NCBI RefSeq assembly: GCF_022376445.1
Contig: NW_025955161.1
Location: 1 to 64,000 of the forward strand
Direction of reading: 5' to 3'
Length of the DNA stretch: 64,000 nucleotides
Source of the DNA: Fomitopsis serialis
Taxonomy: Eukaryota > Basidiomycota > Agaricomycetes > Polyporales > Fomitopsidaceae
The notes below the pieces were generated by a model. It saw only the letters and a program-made list of their open reading frames with translations, had not been told where the DNA came from and did no database searches. How positions within the stretch are numbered: position 1 is the stretch's first letter; each line of letters begins with the position of its first letter. Below are positions 46,655 through 58,749 of the stretch, piece by piece. Both the position numbers and the translations under genes were made by a program.

Positions 46655-48335
46655 CGCATGCCTGCGCCCCAATTGGCGTATCTCTCATACTCATCGGCGA
46701 TCAAGCCATCCCGGGCCGAACGCGTCGTCCATCAGAACGTGGAACTTTGGAAGGCTCAGTTGCACATCGCAACGTTCCGTGGACCCAAGCGCTGGAGCCG
46801 ATATTTGCCCGATCATTGCATGAATACATTGTGCACACCTACTGGATAAGCGGCGTTGACAGATAATTGAATGCACTCATCATCAAGCCTAAGGTTCACA
46901 TGATACTGGCTCCACGTCGATAACTGTCGAGTTCTGCGACATTGCAAGCCAACGTCGATAACAGCTCGCGACAGAGGGAATATTGGCCTCCTGACGCATC
47001 GTCTGCGATCGATGTATCCAAATAACACTGGTGCAACTGTGTATGCCAGCCCCTCACCAGCGTGAACATGATTCTTCATAGTGTTTTCTCAAGGCATTAT
47101 GCTGTACCTAGCGTGATATTGACGACCTAAATCGTAGCCACCGCATCAGCGAGCGAGCCATACACAAGCAATAGACACCCCCTTTGTATTCGCCATATGT
47201 TGCTCCACATCTACCCGTGCTTGACAACCCTGTGGCACAACTGCATTATCGAAGGAATGTTTCATGCGGCATGCTCCATTACTCCCACCTTCGACTGCAC
47301 ACGGTAGGGCCTAAGTACCATGTCTGTATGTATATATTGATGCGACGTTATCTACGGCGCACCCTTCCCTGGGTTCAGTTAGATTAGCCGTCGCGTTATG
47401 TCGTAGATACGTACCTAATACTCGCAACTGCGTGCGAACCGCGGCGAATTGAGTGGAGGATACGGCGACGTCGGAATCGAGTATTCTCGCCTGCCCCCCG
47501 GTAACAGCCTGCTTCCACTGCGCGACGGTAAAGAATTGGCCAAGATCGGAAACCCAGACATGACTTGCGACGGCTCCGAACGAGTCGTTCTGTCGCAGAG
47601 GGAGTCGGAAGGGAATGGTGTAACTGTGGCCGGGAACCGCAATGTCGGGGCGGCCCCAATCAACTGCGCGCCAGGCGGTTGCGTCGCACTACCTAAAATC
47701 TTGTATGACGTGGAGATGTAATTAGAAAGACAACGCACAAGTTTCAGATTGAGACTGCTTGTGAGAGGAGCGACCCAAAAACCTGCAATATGTCCCGACT
47801 TTAACACGTCGATTTTGCTGACCACTGCAGGTCGCCATTTGCGTGTATTTGCTCCGTGGTAGGCCGCCGAGAACTTGTTGTCGGTAGGCCGAATCCAGAC
47901 AAGGCAGCGCGGTATGCGGGGCGACATGAGGGTGGATGAGGTACGATGAGACGTGGTCGTCCGACAGTCGGAGACGGTCGACAAACCGTGACCTACTGAT
48001 TGTATCAAAAGGTCCAGGTAAGAGGGAATTTCAGGCAGCGTAAAAGCGAAGGTTATGTTACCTGAGAGTGTTTGAAGACCCGTTGGCAGATTTGAGTGGT
48101 ATGCGACACTGTATGACTGTCGCAGGAATAGCGCGACAACACACATTTGTCGTGGTTTGCTCCCGACGTTTGCGCTGTTTCAATGCTATATGAGGATTGT
48201 TGGTATTCTCTTTGAGAATGTGAATCAATAGTCATTTATCTCAACTGCGACAACAAACTGGTCCGTGTCGGTTGGTGTCGCTGTAATGTACGCACACGAA
48301 TGTCGTAGGCCACTCCCGACAGGCACAGTGTCTCC
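46481..48335 (-). repeat. Right arm of the 1.86-kb inverted duplication
   Basis: Reverse complement of 3882-5737 with very few differences, for example TCC for TTA in the small gene and a 1-bp deletion near 48180. Outer homology ends at TCTCC (48331-48335) next to unrelated sequence. Confidence 0.93.
47352..48146 (-). CDS. Small unknown gene in right arm (copy of 4072-4866)
   Basis: Exons, splice signals and frame match the left copy. It also starts MCVVALFLRQSYSV, and its second exon carries PGHSYTIPFRLPL and ends at a GTACGT donor. Substitutions include a Ser for Leu change near 47455 and small differences in exon 1. Both copies stay open in the spliced frame, which supports coding, though they are too recent for this to be strong. 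The function is unknown. Confidence 0.48.
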
Positions 48336-50929
48336 AGCTGGCTATGCTCCATAAATTGCCAAGGGGTGACAAACACCTCTTAGCAAACAGCGCACCTGCT
48401 TCTGTGTGTCCGCTCGAACACTCTGACGTCCGACCCTAACCTCAGCTTCGGGTCTCTATGTGGATTCGACATCACGTCGCGCCAAGTGGAGACGTATCGG
48501 GCTGTGTAGGAACGGGTGCATTAAAAATTAATCCTTTACTCCACCAGATATCCTCATACCTACTTTGACTGGTTACAGGGCCATCGCGAAGTGGAATCCA
48601 CCCGACATGGGCAGTGTTACATGTCGCCGGCTGCGTTACGTACTGTCGCAGCCCAATTCACGCGACAATTAGTCGCCGACCATCCATGCATGAAGCCCTT
48701 TCCGTAAAATGGTGCTACCACTGGTATTTATATGAGATCATTGTCGATAATCTATTCAGAATACTGCGAGATGTCGACCGGTATGATTAATGACTACAGT
48801 GTCTCCAGAATGGACTGCACGCCTGACATGCGGTTAATCGCAACCGGCTTGTCTTCTGCGACTGCGAGACCTGTGTTTTGTTTGGATAGTACATCAATCT
48901 CTACACTTGACGCAATTGGCCAAAGACCTTCTGTCTATGCACGAATGACGTAACCGTGTGCTTGACACGTCATCTAATACCTCTGCTCGCTCATCTCCGA
49001 CCTCGGTTCCTGCACCACCAGACGGTACTATAACGAAACATTTGTGGTCTCACCTTATTCGGAGTAAGTAGGAGACATGCAGCATGTACGGCGTGCAGAA
49101 TAGTACCACCTGCGCAGCTCATTCCTTGGGGGAGAAGAGAACCGCACAGATAGAATTCTGAACTTGACGCTGGCACGCACTGCCAATGAGCTTCATAGTC
49201 ATGGGACGGAGAAACGATGATATCACTTGTCGCTGTTGGTCTATAGCTTGCTCTGAATAGGCATGGCATTGTGCTGCTCATACCTGGTCATAAAATGTGG
49301 ATGGTGCGTTTGGGAAACACCAGTACATTCCTTGTATTCAGTTGCGCCCTGAGCACTTGGCGTGCAGAACAGCGGTTAGTTCGAGCTACGCATCGTTGAC
49401 ACGACACGACTTGCGTCACGTTAGAATACAAGAATAGGGAAAGGTGCGGTAAAGGGAACATCATCGTAATGCAATGATTGTACTTCATAGCATCACCGTC
49501 ACCCCCAATTTCTTGCTCCTCAGCCTAAGCTCTCACCTTGAGCTCTTCGCTCGTCGTAAATACTTCGCGCATTATGAGTGTAAGATATTCCCTGATTGTT
49601 TCCCGAGTATGCTGAGCCCTTCAATTCAAAGTTGATGGCGAGACTACCGTCTGCAACACCGCTTGTCGTCTAAGGTCCGATACTGGAACCACAGTAACTC
49701 AAACGACGACTGCAATGGACGCCGGAAGAAGTACATCGCACACTGCGCCGATGTCTACCTATCCGCACTGCCCGAGACGCAAACACAAATATGGAGGCAT
49801 GAAGCGTAGTCCGCCCGTATTGCAGGACGTACTGTCTTCATCACGCTCAGCGCTTCCATCTGCAAGCCCTGCCGTGATGTGCGTACCGAGTTGTTCATAC
49901 ATCAAGCGCAAGCCCATTTTTCGCGTGACAGTGATTAATCCTGCCTTTTCGGAACGCACAGACAGTCTACATTGCGCACGCGAACGCTCAAATGGTCAGC
50001 TGGCAGGACAAAAATAGCCTGACATACGTCGTTGATTTTGGCGTTGTTTAATATTGACGTTGCATCTCACTTGCCCGTACGTACGTCGATGCTGCTGTTG
50101 TTGAGATGTTTGCCAGGTCGTCCGACAGGCTATCTGGCAGAGCACCTGAGGGGCCCGTGCACCGTCTGGACCACGTCGTCCGTCGCATGCGCAGACGCGC
50201 TTGACGAGCCCGACAATCCAAGACCGCTCGTGAAAGAAAACCGAGCTACTTCGCTCATCATTCTCACGACTAGCACCGGTCGCCACGACTGCCGTCTCTG
50301 AACTGGCTCCCGGAAAGGTCTTTCCACGGAGGCCTTGTCCACCACTCTGCATGCTCGGGCTTCGCTGTCTCCGACTACCAATGCGCGACAATTTCTGAAC
50401 GCGACTATCTTGTGACGTCTGACGGTGAGGCCTGGCGTGTCAAGCATGTCGCAGCCATGTGAGTCGTCTGCTCGAAGATGTCGCGACGCCGGGTCGTAAT
50501 AGGCAGGACGCTGAATGAGATTGGGCTCATTTCATCTTGCAGCACGTCCTTGACATCCTCGAAGAACCAGTTCGTGCATTCTGCGCTCCAGCGTACGCTC
50601 TCTCTAGCAATCAAGGCTCGTGGCCCCGCTTCCCTGCAGAGCGGCTTATCATAAGGCCTCGACACCACCATAGCTGGCTACAACCACGTTTACTCGCAGG
50701 CGACACGGGTGAGCGCTCCGCACGCTGCTCAGTGTGCGCTTAGGTTAGTTAGGTGATCAGCGATTGAAGTTATAGACAGGGATTTCCATTTGTTCTCGTT
50801 GTATTATTGCTCCCTCAATGCGTATCATTTTGCAGTCCTCTGGAGTGTGCATTCCTCCCTTAATATACGACAGAGTACATAGTCTGCGCGCGACATATAC
50901 ATGTAAACAGCGCGGGGTCCGGTTGGGCA
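48336..50929. other. 2.6-kb spacer, no supported gene
   Basis: TGTCGC/GCGACA words are frequent near 48640-48680. Frames at 50032-50447 on both strands overlap and lack splice or motif support. Confidence 0.4.
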
Positions 50930-52634
50930 TCATGCCTCCAAGCGTGTTCGGCGTCCGACATCCCTCCGCGGCTTCTGTCGTGCATCCAAGACAGCTTCTA
51001 CGACCATGCTCGGCTTCCTAGCTTGCGCCGTCTTGCTCGGAAGATTCCGTATAGGTTTCGTTTCCCCCAAGTCGAAGTTGTCGAGAGCGTCTCGACGACT
51101 GGGATTGGTCGTATTATTGCCGAAGGCCATGCCTCTGTCTTCGTAGGTAGCAGGATCTGCGCATGCATCCCTCTTCTTTGATGGACTGCAATTCTCATTG
51201 TAATGAGAATCGGTCTTACGTCGCTTGCTGGGGGAGAGCGGTGGTGGCGGAGGCAAAGGAGGGAGCCAAGAGAGATCGTCCACTGGCGGCACGTTTTGCT
51301 TCCCTGCTACTTTCTTCTTGTCGCCAGCTAGCGTGGAGATTGACCGTGAGTCTTCTCCATCAATGCGGCCGCCAATGACATACCTTTTGACTTCATGCCG
51401 TCGAAAGTGTTCGTGATCTCCTTCGTAACCTTGAACATCCCTGCAGTCTCCACATCGCCCGCTGTAGTGAGCTTCTTCTGCACCTCCCAGTCGGAGGGCC
51501 ACATCCTCTTCCACTCCTCTACGACCGTTTCTGCCCACTTATCTGTCTCACCCACAATGTGGTAGTCGATGATGCCATCCCACTCGCTGCTCGGAGCTGT
51601 CTTGTTCACGAAGATGACCTTTCCGGCGAAGGCTTTGGTGTTCTTCTGCGATGACGTGGAAGCTACGGCGGGAGATGGCGCGGACTCGTGTACGATTTTT
51701 GCGAAGTCTCGAACGAGTTTCTTGAAGCCGTGCACCTTGAGCGAGGTGCCCATGATGATCAGCATGTCGGGCTTCCGCGTCATATCCGCGGATTGCATGC
51801 TGGCGATGTCGTCTCCGAGAGGGTGGGGTTCGTTGTAAAGAACGATAGCTGGTCGTAGGGTGCCAACTTTGAGGGGACGGGCTGAGCGCGCGACGCGATC
51901 TATCGCTGTTTATCTACGTGAGTCTATGAGAGCCACACAACGGAATACTTAACTCACAGCGTGTGACACACTCGGGGCAATCAGGTGCCGCACCAGTGTC
52001 AAATGTATTCATATATTCCAGATTGCACGGGAAGTCCGCACTGCAGAATGTACAGCGGACGCGATGGATATCGCCATGTAGTTGGACGTTGCGCACATCC
52101 CGAACTTTGATCTTCGTCTTTCCCTTGCCATCGTTCTTCACGTGGTTGCTCGAGCTGCCAAGAAGGCCAGCCTTCTCCTCGAGCGCGTCAATGTTCTGCG
52201 TATATGAGCGCAGCAGTTTGCGTTTGGTATCGAGGGTCTTGAGGAATCGGTGCGTAGGTGACGGGGACGCGTTGTTGATGGATCGTTTGAGTTGCGAGAT
52301 GAAGGTATAGAAGACGGACGTTGAGATTGGGTCGCGGAAGAGCGACGCGTCGAAGAGGTCGCGACCCTTCAAAACGATGCCAGGATATTGTTGTTTGACA
52401 AGTGCATATAGTCCGTCGGACGACCGGAAGTCCTGTACGTACGCGCTTGGAGTCAACGTACATGAAGAGAATACGTTAGATAACGCGTACCGGAATACCG
52501 CATGAGCATGAAATCCCGGCGCCGGTCACAACCAGGATCTTCTTGCATTTCGCGACTGAGAGTGAGAGGTTGGAGAGGGAGCGCCGCATAGAGACGTCGG
52601 ACGAGCATTCATCGAGGTCGAGTGTAATAGGCAT
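50930..52634 (-). CDS. Hst3/Hst4-like sirtuin (NAD-dependent protein deacetylase)
   Basis: Exon 1 (52634-52491) begins MPITLDLDECSSD and ends VVTGAGISCSCGIP; exon 2 opens with DFRSS, completing the GAGIS...GIPDFR NAD-binding signature. Exon 2 also has SYTQNIDALE (NAD/ribose-binding) and VQLHGD with the catalytic His, then the zinc pairs CTFC and CPEC. Exon 3 gives TLRPAIVLYNEPHPLGDD and PDMLIIMGTSLKVHGFKK, and GKVIFVNKT, features of the Hst3/Hst4 fungal branch known to deacetylate histone H3 K56. The last exon is a Pro-rich (LPPLPPPPPLSPSKRRK) and basic tail with nuclear-signal-like KRRK, stopping at 50930. Four exons join in phase. The length (about 460-480 aa) fits the family. It is the only conserved enzyme in the window. 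Confidence 0.9.
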
Positions 52635-53181
52635 CACTGAAGATGTACCTCCGCGGTAGCACTTGGTTGGAGGGAGGAGGGAGGAGGGACGCGGTAGGAT
52701 GCGGTCATTGAAGCGCTGTGGCAGCCGTAGCTAAGCGAAGCGATGTCGATCTTGCTCAACGCGTCGAGATCGCCAAGCGTCTCAAAGGGGTGCGGTGAAC
52801 GGTTACGACGGACTCTCCGCTTTACCTCTGGAGTAGCAAGCGTTACGGACGAGAAGAGAAGGAGCTGGAGGACATGGCAAGTAGGGCTGCCAGACAAGGT
52901 AAGCTACCCCGTCTTACCAGTGCACCCACTGTCTGCCAAATATACCCCCCAAACCGCCATCCTTCCCCTCTCTTAGCATCTCCCTCGGTACGGGAGGACT
53001 TTGCAGACCGACGACGTATGCTGAAGCTGCCACGTCATATCGTTCTTAGCCCTGGAGTCGCTGCCAAAAGAGGCCCATGGCCTGGTGCCCCGTCTTCCTC
53101 GCGCTGGGCTCTGGAAATTCCTCCAACATGCCGCACCAGGAATTCCCGAGGAACGCGACAACATGGACAGCCGTAACAAGG
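52635..53181. other. Upstream region of the sirtuin gene
   Basis: A pyrimidine/purine-biased stretch near 52670-52690 (GGAGGGAGGAGGGAGGAGGG). No independent gene was supported. Confidence 0.45.
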
Positions 53182-53850
53182 TCACCGCGTACAAGCGGGT
53201 TGTACAGGGGCTCCAGCTCGAGCCAGCCGCTGAGGAGCTAGCCGGGAGCCCACCCCCTCTGGCGAGCTTGAGCACACTGGTATGATTCCTGTAAGCAAGA
53301 GTCCACTGGGGACGACCCAGAAGAGCGCGATGTAGGTGACTTCGAGAGAGCGCGGCTCGCATGCGCCTGTTGACGACCAGAAGCACATAGCGGCCCCGGT
53401 GAACAACAAGCCACCGAACGCGACTCGGGTGAAAATGAGCGCGACCTCCAACATGGCTGTCTCAACATAAGGCTCAGTGCACCTACGACAAGACCACGAC
53501 GCCGATGAACGCGATGGAGACGAGCGCGACCGGGACGAACACGTCGAGGTCGCGCATGGCCAGCACAAGTGCAGCAAGAAGGAGCTCGCCGACCACATGC
53601 CAGACTTGGGCAACGCTGCAGAATGCACCAACGACCAGCAAGAGCCCGGGAAGCAAGATTCCGCCGGGGAGGTACCAGGAAATGAGGAGCTTGTTGAAAA
53701 CAAGTCCAGGATGCACGAGCTCACACAGGACGTCCAGTTCAGCAAGACTTCGACGAAGCAGGAGCCCGCCAGGCATCAGCCTGCCAAACGCAAGGACGAC
53801 GAGGACGACCCCGCCGAGCAAGGGCCCATCGAGGACGACCCTTGTGAGTA
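53182..53850 (-). CDS. Possible multi-pass membrane protein
   Basis: Two hydrophobic minus-strand segments, 53483-53821 (GGILLPGLLLVVGAFCSVAQ, LLLAALVLAM, VALVSIAFIGVVVL) and 53238-53460 (ALIFTRVAFGGLLFTGAAMC, YIALFWVVPSGLLLTGI), would give five or six membrane spans. I could not place a confident start or the intron joining them; a nominal donor follows VVVL. The opposite strand is an open, highly charged frame, as expected for the complement of hydrophobic codons. I prefer the minus strand because its hydrophobic segments are of transmembrane length. No family is recognised. Confidence 0.4.
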
Positions 53851-54989
53851 AACGCGAACATTAATCTAGTATAGATAGGCAGCCGCGGGTCAGCAGGATC
53901 AAACCAAACGTCACCGAGTGCAGAATAATTTTGACGCGGCCAATTAGGATGACAGCAACGTAGCGCGAACCAGGGCGTCCAGGACGAGGTTGTGAGCATG
54001 TACAGAGCACGAATGACTTAGACAAGCACCAACACCCTGACTACGAGCAGGCGTATAACGAGAAAGCATCGAATTACGTTGACCAGTGTACAATGAGATA
54101 CGATCGTATACTGATGTGTAACAGCATAATAATCTGAATCAGTCAGTACTTTCGACACGCGTCGCGCGCCATGTCGCGCCTCACTGCCGCCCAAGTCATC
54201 GCCCTCCGGAAAGAAGTCTCGAAATCGACTTTAACCCGATAGTCTCACCGTCGCTCAGCAGCGATAAAGATTGACTACGAGATGATCCTTGGGAAAATAG
54301 ATACCGAGCAACGTCCAAGCGCGCGACACAGAAGCGATGGCACCAGTATCATGCCTTTTGGGACGATGAATTCGAGGCTGGCCATTCGAACGTCGGACGC
54401 CCTCCGCTAGTGTGTAGCCAATCTCGCTAAGAAAAGCATTCCTGCTGTAATCACCTGGTCCACGTTGAATGACAACCGTGAATGACCCCTCTCCGTCATC
54501 GCCTGTGCTGTATTGTTTGCGATTGATGTAGTGATACCATCTCACCCCAATAACCGTTGTATCGGTGAGTGTACTAGCAATGGTTTCTATGCATTTGTAC
54601 ATTGTTTATGGATATGACACGCATATCCCTCCAACAGAGATGCAATTACCCTTTGATGTTTGCCGCTTCCGACTGAGCGTTAGTGTACGCTGATGGGGTG
54701 ACCCCTTGTCAGGCAGCGTCGAACACATGTTTATACGTGAGAAATGTGCAAGACCAGCCCGTAATGCGCATGTATGCTGCAGGAATGAAGCAATACAAAC
54801 GTGCGACAGACATAAAGGCGATATAGCATGGGCGAGGCGACACGATACGATCAACGTGGCACAACAACCGACAAATCAATTGCCTATAGGAGGGTACCAC
54901 AGTTAGTCAACAATTTCATCACGATAAATCTCATCGAGGGAATGCTTACGTTTATAACCGCCACAACATTCGTTATATGCGCTCCGCCC
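53851..54989. other. Spacer with one plausible orphan frame
   Basis: A minus-strand frame at 54255-54602 reads GVRWYHYINRKQYS, SFTVVIQRGPGDYSRNAFLS and TLLGIYFPKDHLVV, which looks protein-like, but it has no confirmed start, splice partner or paralog here. Confidence 0.3.
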
Positions 54990-55880
54990 TCAAGGCGCAC
55001 GACGAAGCCCCGACGAGCCCCGAGACGAGAGGATGCGACTCGGGCCCGCTTGACGCTCTAGACGACTCTGTCGGGGTGCGGCTTCGCCGCGCCGTTCACG
55101 CGCGCGAGCCGCCGTCATCTTCTTGATCCGATCCCTGTTTGCGGCTATGTCCTCGCGATAAAAGGACGTCACTCCATTGATCTTGGCTATCTCCTCAGCG
55201 ACTTTGGCCTGCTGCTCTTCGCCGAGCGACCGCTGTTTCTCGCGCAATATGAGGATCTTCTCGTTGGCCTCCATCCACATTTCCTGATAGAGTCGGATCA
55301 GTTTCTTCACGACGTCGACATCGCCGTGGTCGCGTTTCATTCCATTCCCCGACTTCAGCTTGTCCTTTCCACCCAGATCCGTACGCCTTCCATCCACATC
55401 ACCTCCACATCGCACCTCACCATCCCCCTTATTGCTAACCTTCCCATTGCTGCCCATCCCGTTGTCACCAACCGACCCGGTCGTAGCCAACACCCACGAG
55501 CGCGATCCGGGCCAGCGACTTTTGCCGTTTTCGAGGAGCTCAGGCCAATTGACCTCGACCCAGCTTCGCGCGTCGTCGCTGCACAACTCACTCATCACCA
55601 GTTCCGACAACTGGTTGAGTCGGCGAGTGATCCAATTCGCCTCGACAATACATCCGAGTGCGATTCCGTGATGGGTCCCATACCCGTTCTGTCCACATAA
55701 AGTAAGGCCATCAATTATGTTAAGTAGCGCCTCACGTACCAGCAGTCCCCGCAGCGATTCAACGATGTTCACGTCGATTTTCAGATTCCTGCGCTCCTGA
55801 GTTTCTGCCAAGCGAAAGTAGCACTCGATCATCGCGATCATCGAGTCGTCAGACGACTGTTTGCCTGTAGCTGGCGCCAT
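54990..55880 (-). CDS. Class I array protein without zinc cluster
   Basis: The start is ATG 55880, MAPATGKQSSDDSMIAMIEC. Exon 1 ends VESLRGLL at GTACGT; a 51-bp intron, which happens to stay open, precedes exon 2 (HHGIALGCIVEANWITRRLN, NWPELLENGKSRWP). The reading frame then runs straight from the Gly/Asp linker into a coiled coil (EANEKILILREKQRSL) and a basic tail (RRGEAAPRQSRLERQ), with no C-x2-C motif or cluster exon. Its N-terminal domain is closest to 59502-61237. It could be a truncated regulator or dominant-negative-like form, but that is speculation. Confidence 0.65.
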   Translation of the reverse strand: MAPATGKQSSDDSMIAMIECYFRLAETQERRNLKIDVNIVESLRGLLVREALLNIIDGLTLCGQNGYGTHHGIALGCIVEANWITRRLNQLSELVMSELCSDDARSWVEVNWPELLENGKSRWPGSRSWVLATTGSVGDNGMGSNGKVSNKGDGEVRCGGDVDGRRTDLGGKDKLKSGNGMKRDHGDVDVVKKLIRLYQEMWMEANEKILILREKQRSLGEEQQAKVAEEIAKINGVTSFYREDIAANRDRIKKMTAARARERRGEAAPRQSRLERQAGPSRILSSRGSSGLRRAP

Positions 55881-57106
55881 TGAAATCGGGAGGGCGTGGC
55901 GAATAAAAGCAAGAGTTGAGTCGTATCGGTAGAAGGTGAGAGGATGGAAGGTCCACGTATGCGCCTTGTACATTCTCGCGTAGTGTGTGTCTCGTGACAA
56001 TCGTATCAATCACGCGTATCGCTTCTGGCAGCATGAGGATTGATATAGTTATGGCGGCGTTCCGATGCATCCCACCGGCTCAGGCATTGTCAAGTAAAAA
56101 CCGTGTTCTGAGTCCCGTATCGCTCACAACAACTAATGATACATTTATGGGTCGAAATCCCGTCCACTGTTATGAGACATCGCTGCAAAAAAGATGTGTT
56201 TAATATTTGCTGCTTTTGATACGAGTTTGCTGGACGAACGTGTGAGCACGCCCATTATTTGTGTGGGTCTTCCGACACCGCTCGGAACCACGACGAATAC
56301 AAAGACCTCGTCCAACCGAAGCCTACCTTCCGACTCTTGTTTTACCCATCCTACCCTTTCTTGAACAGGTTAATTGTACTGGAGAGATGCACCCCCAGAC
56401 TTATTGGCGCGTGCGACACCAGAACGCCTCAGCTAGAATGCGCTTGCCGACGATCAAGATCAAGATGAGGCCGGTCTCTCAACTCTGCATCGGAGGCGTG
56501 CCCGACAAAGACAAGAACGTACTGCAGGGTGTGTCGGAGACATTATTTCTTCACATAGCCGCTTTCATACATAACGTAGCTTGACACTATGCAATTTGAC
56601 CAACGACGCTCCCGACAAGAAAGCGACGAAACTGGCAATGACTTTACCGACAAGTCGGAGGCTGGGCCTTCGCATCACAACCGGAGGCGTCGCCAATATC
56701 TAGCGAAGTTCTAACCGTCCATGCTGTATACCCCCGCTTGGATATGCTCGAGCATAGAACACATTCCTGTTATACTTGTTCTATATATGCATTTCACACC
56801 CACTCGCCGACTTCGCTCATTCCCCATTGTTTGAGATCAGTGTAGCGAGGCGGTCGTTTCTTACTGTCATACAATATTACTACATCCTCTATTACATTCC
56901 ACGACGTCGAAGCCGAACCCCAGACGGGGTAGAGAAAATGCGACGCCAGACCATAATACACACATTCATAACACTGTCGACCGACCTATCATAAGACTGG
57001 GACACAGTACGATCAGCTATCAATGAGAATATGAATTCCAGGGTAACTCACATACTTCCTCCGAGCGCGTGCCTTGGTTGATGGAGGATAATAACACCGA
57101 TGAATA
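55881..57106. other. Spacer with possible small plus-strand gene remnants
   Basis: A frame at about 56595-56715 reads SRQESDETGNDFTDKSEAGP and then HHNRRRRQYLAKF before a stop, resembling a protein tail. Upstream, IKMRPVSQLCIGGVPDKDKN is in a different frame. No convincing splice joins them. Confidence 0.28.
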
Positions 57107-58749
57107 TCACGGCGAGGAGCCCTGCTGGTGACTAGGCCCGGCCTCGGCCATTTGTGCCTGCTGCAGCTCTCGCAAACGTGTCTTGTTTGCCTTTAGCTGG
57201 GCATCTAACCAGATACGGTGCTTCTGCAACTTCTCCATCTTCTTTGCGACCTTCGCCCTCTCCGCTTCACAGAGCTTGATTACCTTCCCAATGAATATAA
57301 TCGGATGGTCACCGGCGGCCTCGCCTGCGCTATCCGACGCATCATCGAGTTCCCCCCGCCGTTCGTTTCCGCCATCGATGTTGACATTGTGAATACTCGC
57401 CGCGTCTGAGGGTCTCTGCGAGGGTTCACGTTGGATGTGGCCATCGGATACGGGATTCGACGGCCTAGAAGCCCTTCGGTCGGCGTTGGTAGCGGGAGCG
57501 GCAGCCGTCGCGCGCGTAGGCCTCTTCTGTGTAGCGTTGGAGGGCTTCTCGACGTCGTATCTTCCCCGCTTTCGAGGAGGCGCCTCCTCAGGGGTCTCCG
57601 AACGCTCATCCATCAGTCTCCCATTCTTCGCCCCCCTGGTCTTGGTCGCTGTGTCCAGAGCGGTTTCGCTCAATTTCGCGGCCGACGGTTGTCGCAGTGC
57701 ACGGGATCGAGTTTCGCGCTGAACCAGTGTTGTTTCCTCAACAACGGAAGCCGTGGTTTTGGCAGGACGTTCTTGCTCCAGCACTTGGGTGACACTCGCT
57801 GCTTTCCTTTTGCCCTTCTTAACGGTCGAAGAGGCATCGTCATCGGGCGTCACGAGCGTCGCTGCGTCTGTGAACAGAACATTCTCAGTTGACTGCTTGG
57901 GCTGTCGATCACCGTGATCCACACTTACTCTTGTTCTGTGTCCCATTAAGCGAGTAGCCCTGGAAGTAGCATCCCTTGCCGGCTTTTCTGCACGTCCCGC
58001 ATGTCCCGCTATCTTGGTCTACCACGCACTCCCGCACTGCCCTTGTTGCAGACCTACAGTAGTCGCACTGCAAATTGCATTGGCACAGTCAGTGAAAAGT
58101 GATTTTCTAGACGTATTCGCAGCAATACCTTCTTGAGCCGCTTCCTACATTCCTCCGCCTTGGCTCTCACCACATCCTTTGCCGATTCCACCACGCGATT
58201 CTCCAGCGTATCCGTTTCCTAAGCGAGCGACTCGTCAGCATCCATCTCATAGTCATCGACGGCACCTACGTCTTCGTCGCCTGCCTTCTGACCTCCTTCG
58301 TCATTGTCCCCACGGCCACTCAATGGTTCCTCCGCGTCTTGAAGGTTTTTTCCGCGACTCTCGAGGCCCCTTCCTGGCCAGTGACTCTGGCCCGCTATCA
58401 GAAGCTCCGGCCACTCGGCTTTTACCCAATATCGTGCGACCTTGTTAAAGGTCCTGTTCTTCACGCGGCCCGCGAGCTTGCTCAACTCAACCGTGATCCA
58501 TGTCGGCTCCGCCCGTTTTCTAGAGTATACCCCATACTCAATGCCGTATGTGCGCTGTCAAGGCATAAGAATACAGTCAACCACTCGAATGTCGCGACAT
58601 ACCAACCACCGACGCGTCTGTTCAACAAGCGTCTTCGCATTATCAAATATCTTCAGGTCGGCCTCACTTCCACGCTCAAACCACCATTCCAAGGCACCCA
58701 CTGTACCGGCATCCGACGGAGGACTCCCAATGATTGACGGTTTCGACAT
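57107..58749 (-). pseudogene. Class I array gene interrupted by an in-frame TAG
   Basis: The start is ATG 58749, MSKPSIIGSPPSDAGTVG. Exon 2 has YGVYSRKRAEPTWITVEL and AEWPELLIAGQSHWP, then an acidic linker reaching ADESLA followed by TAG at about 58219, after which the same frame continues to ECRKRLKK and a splice donor. The cluster exon (about 57960-58072) is intact: CDYCRSATRAVREC and CGTCRKAGKGC, then YFQGYSLNGTQ. The last exon has PPRKRGRYDVEK and the coiled coil KVAKKMEKLQKHRIWLDAQL. A 42-nt in-frame intron (GTCGAT...TTAG) would remove the stop but would be unusually short. Either recent inactivation or an unusual splice. Confidence 0.6.

Noticed and set aside
53477..53864. Highly charged plus-strand frames (about 120 aa)
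   Set aside because: Complement of hydrophobic minus-strand codons; no coding features of their own. Low certainty either way.
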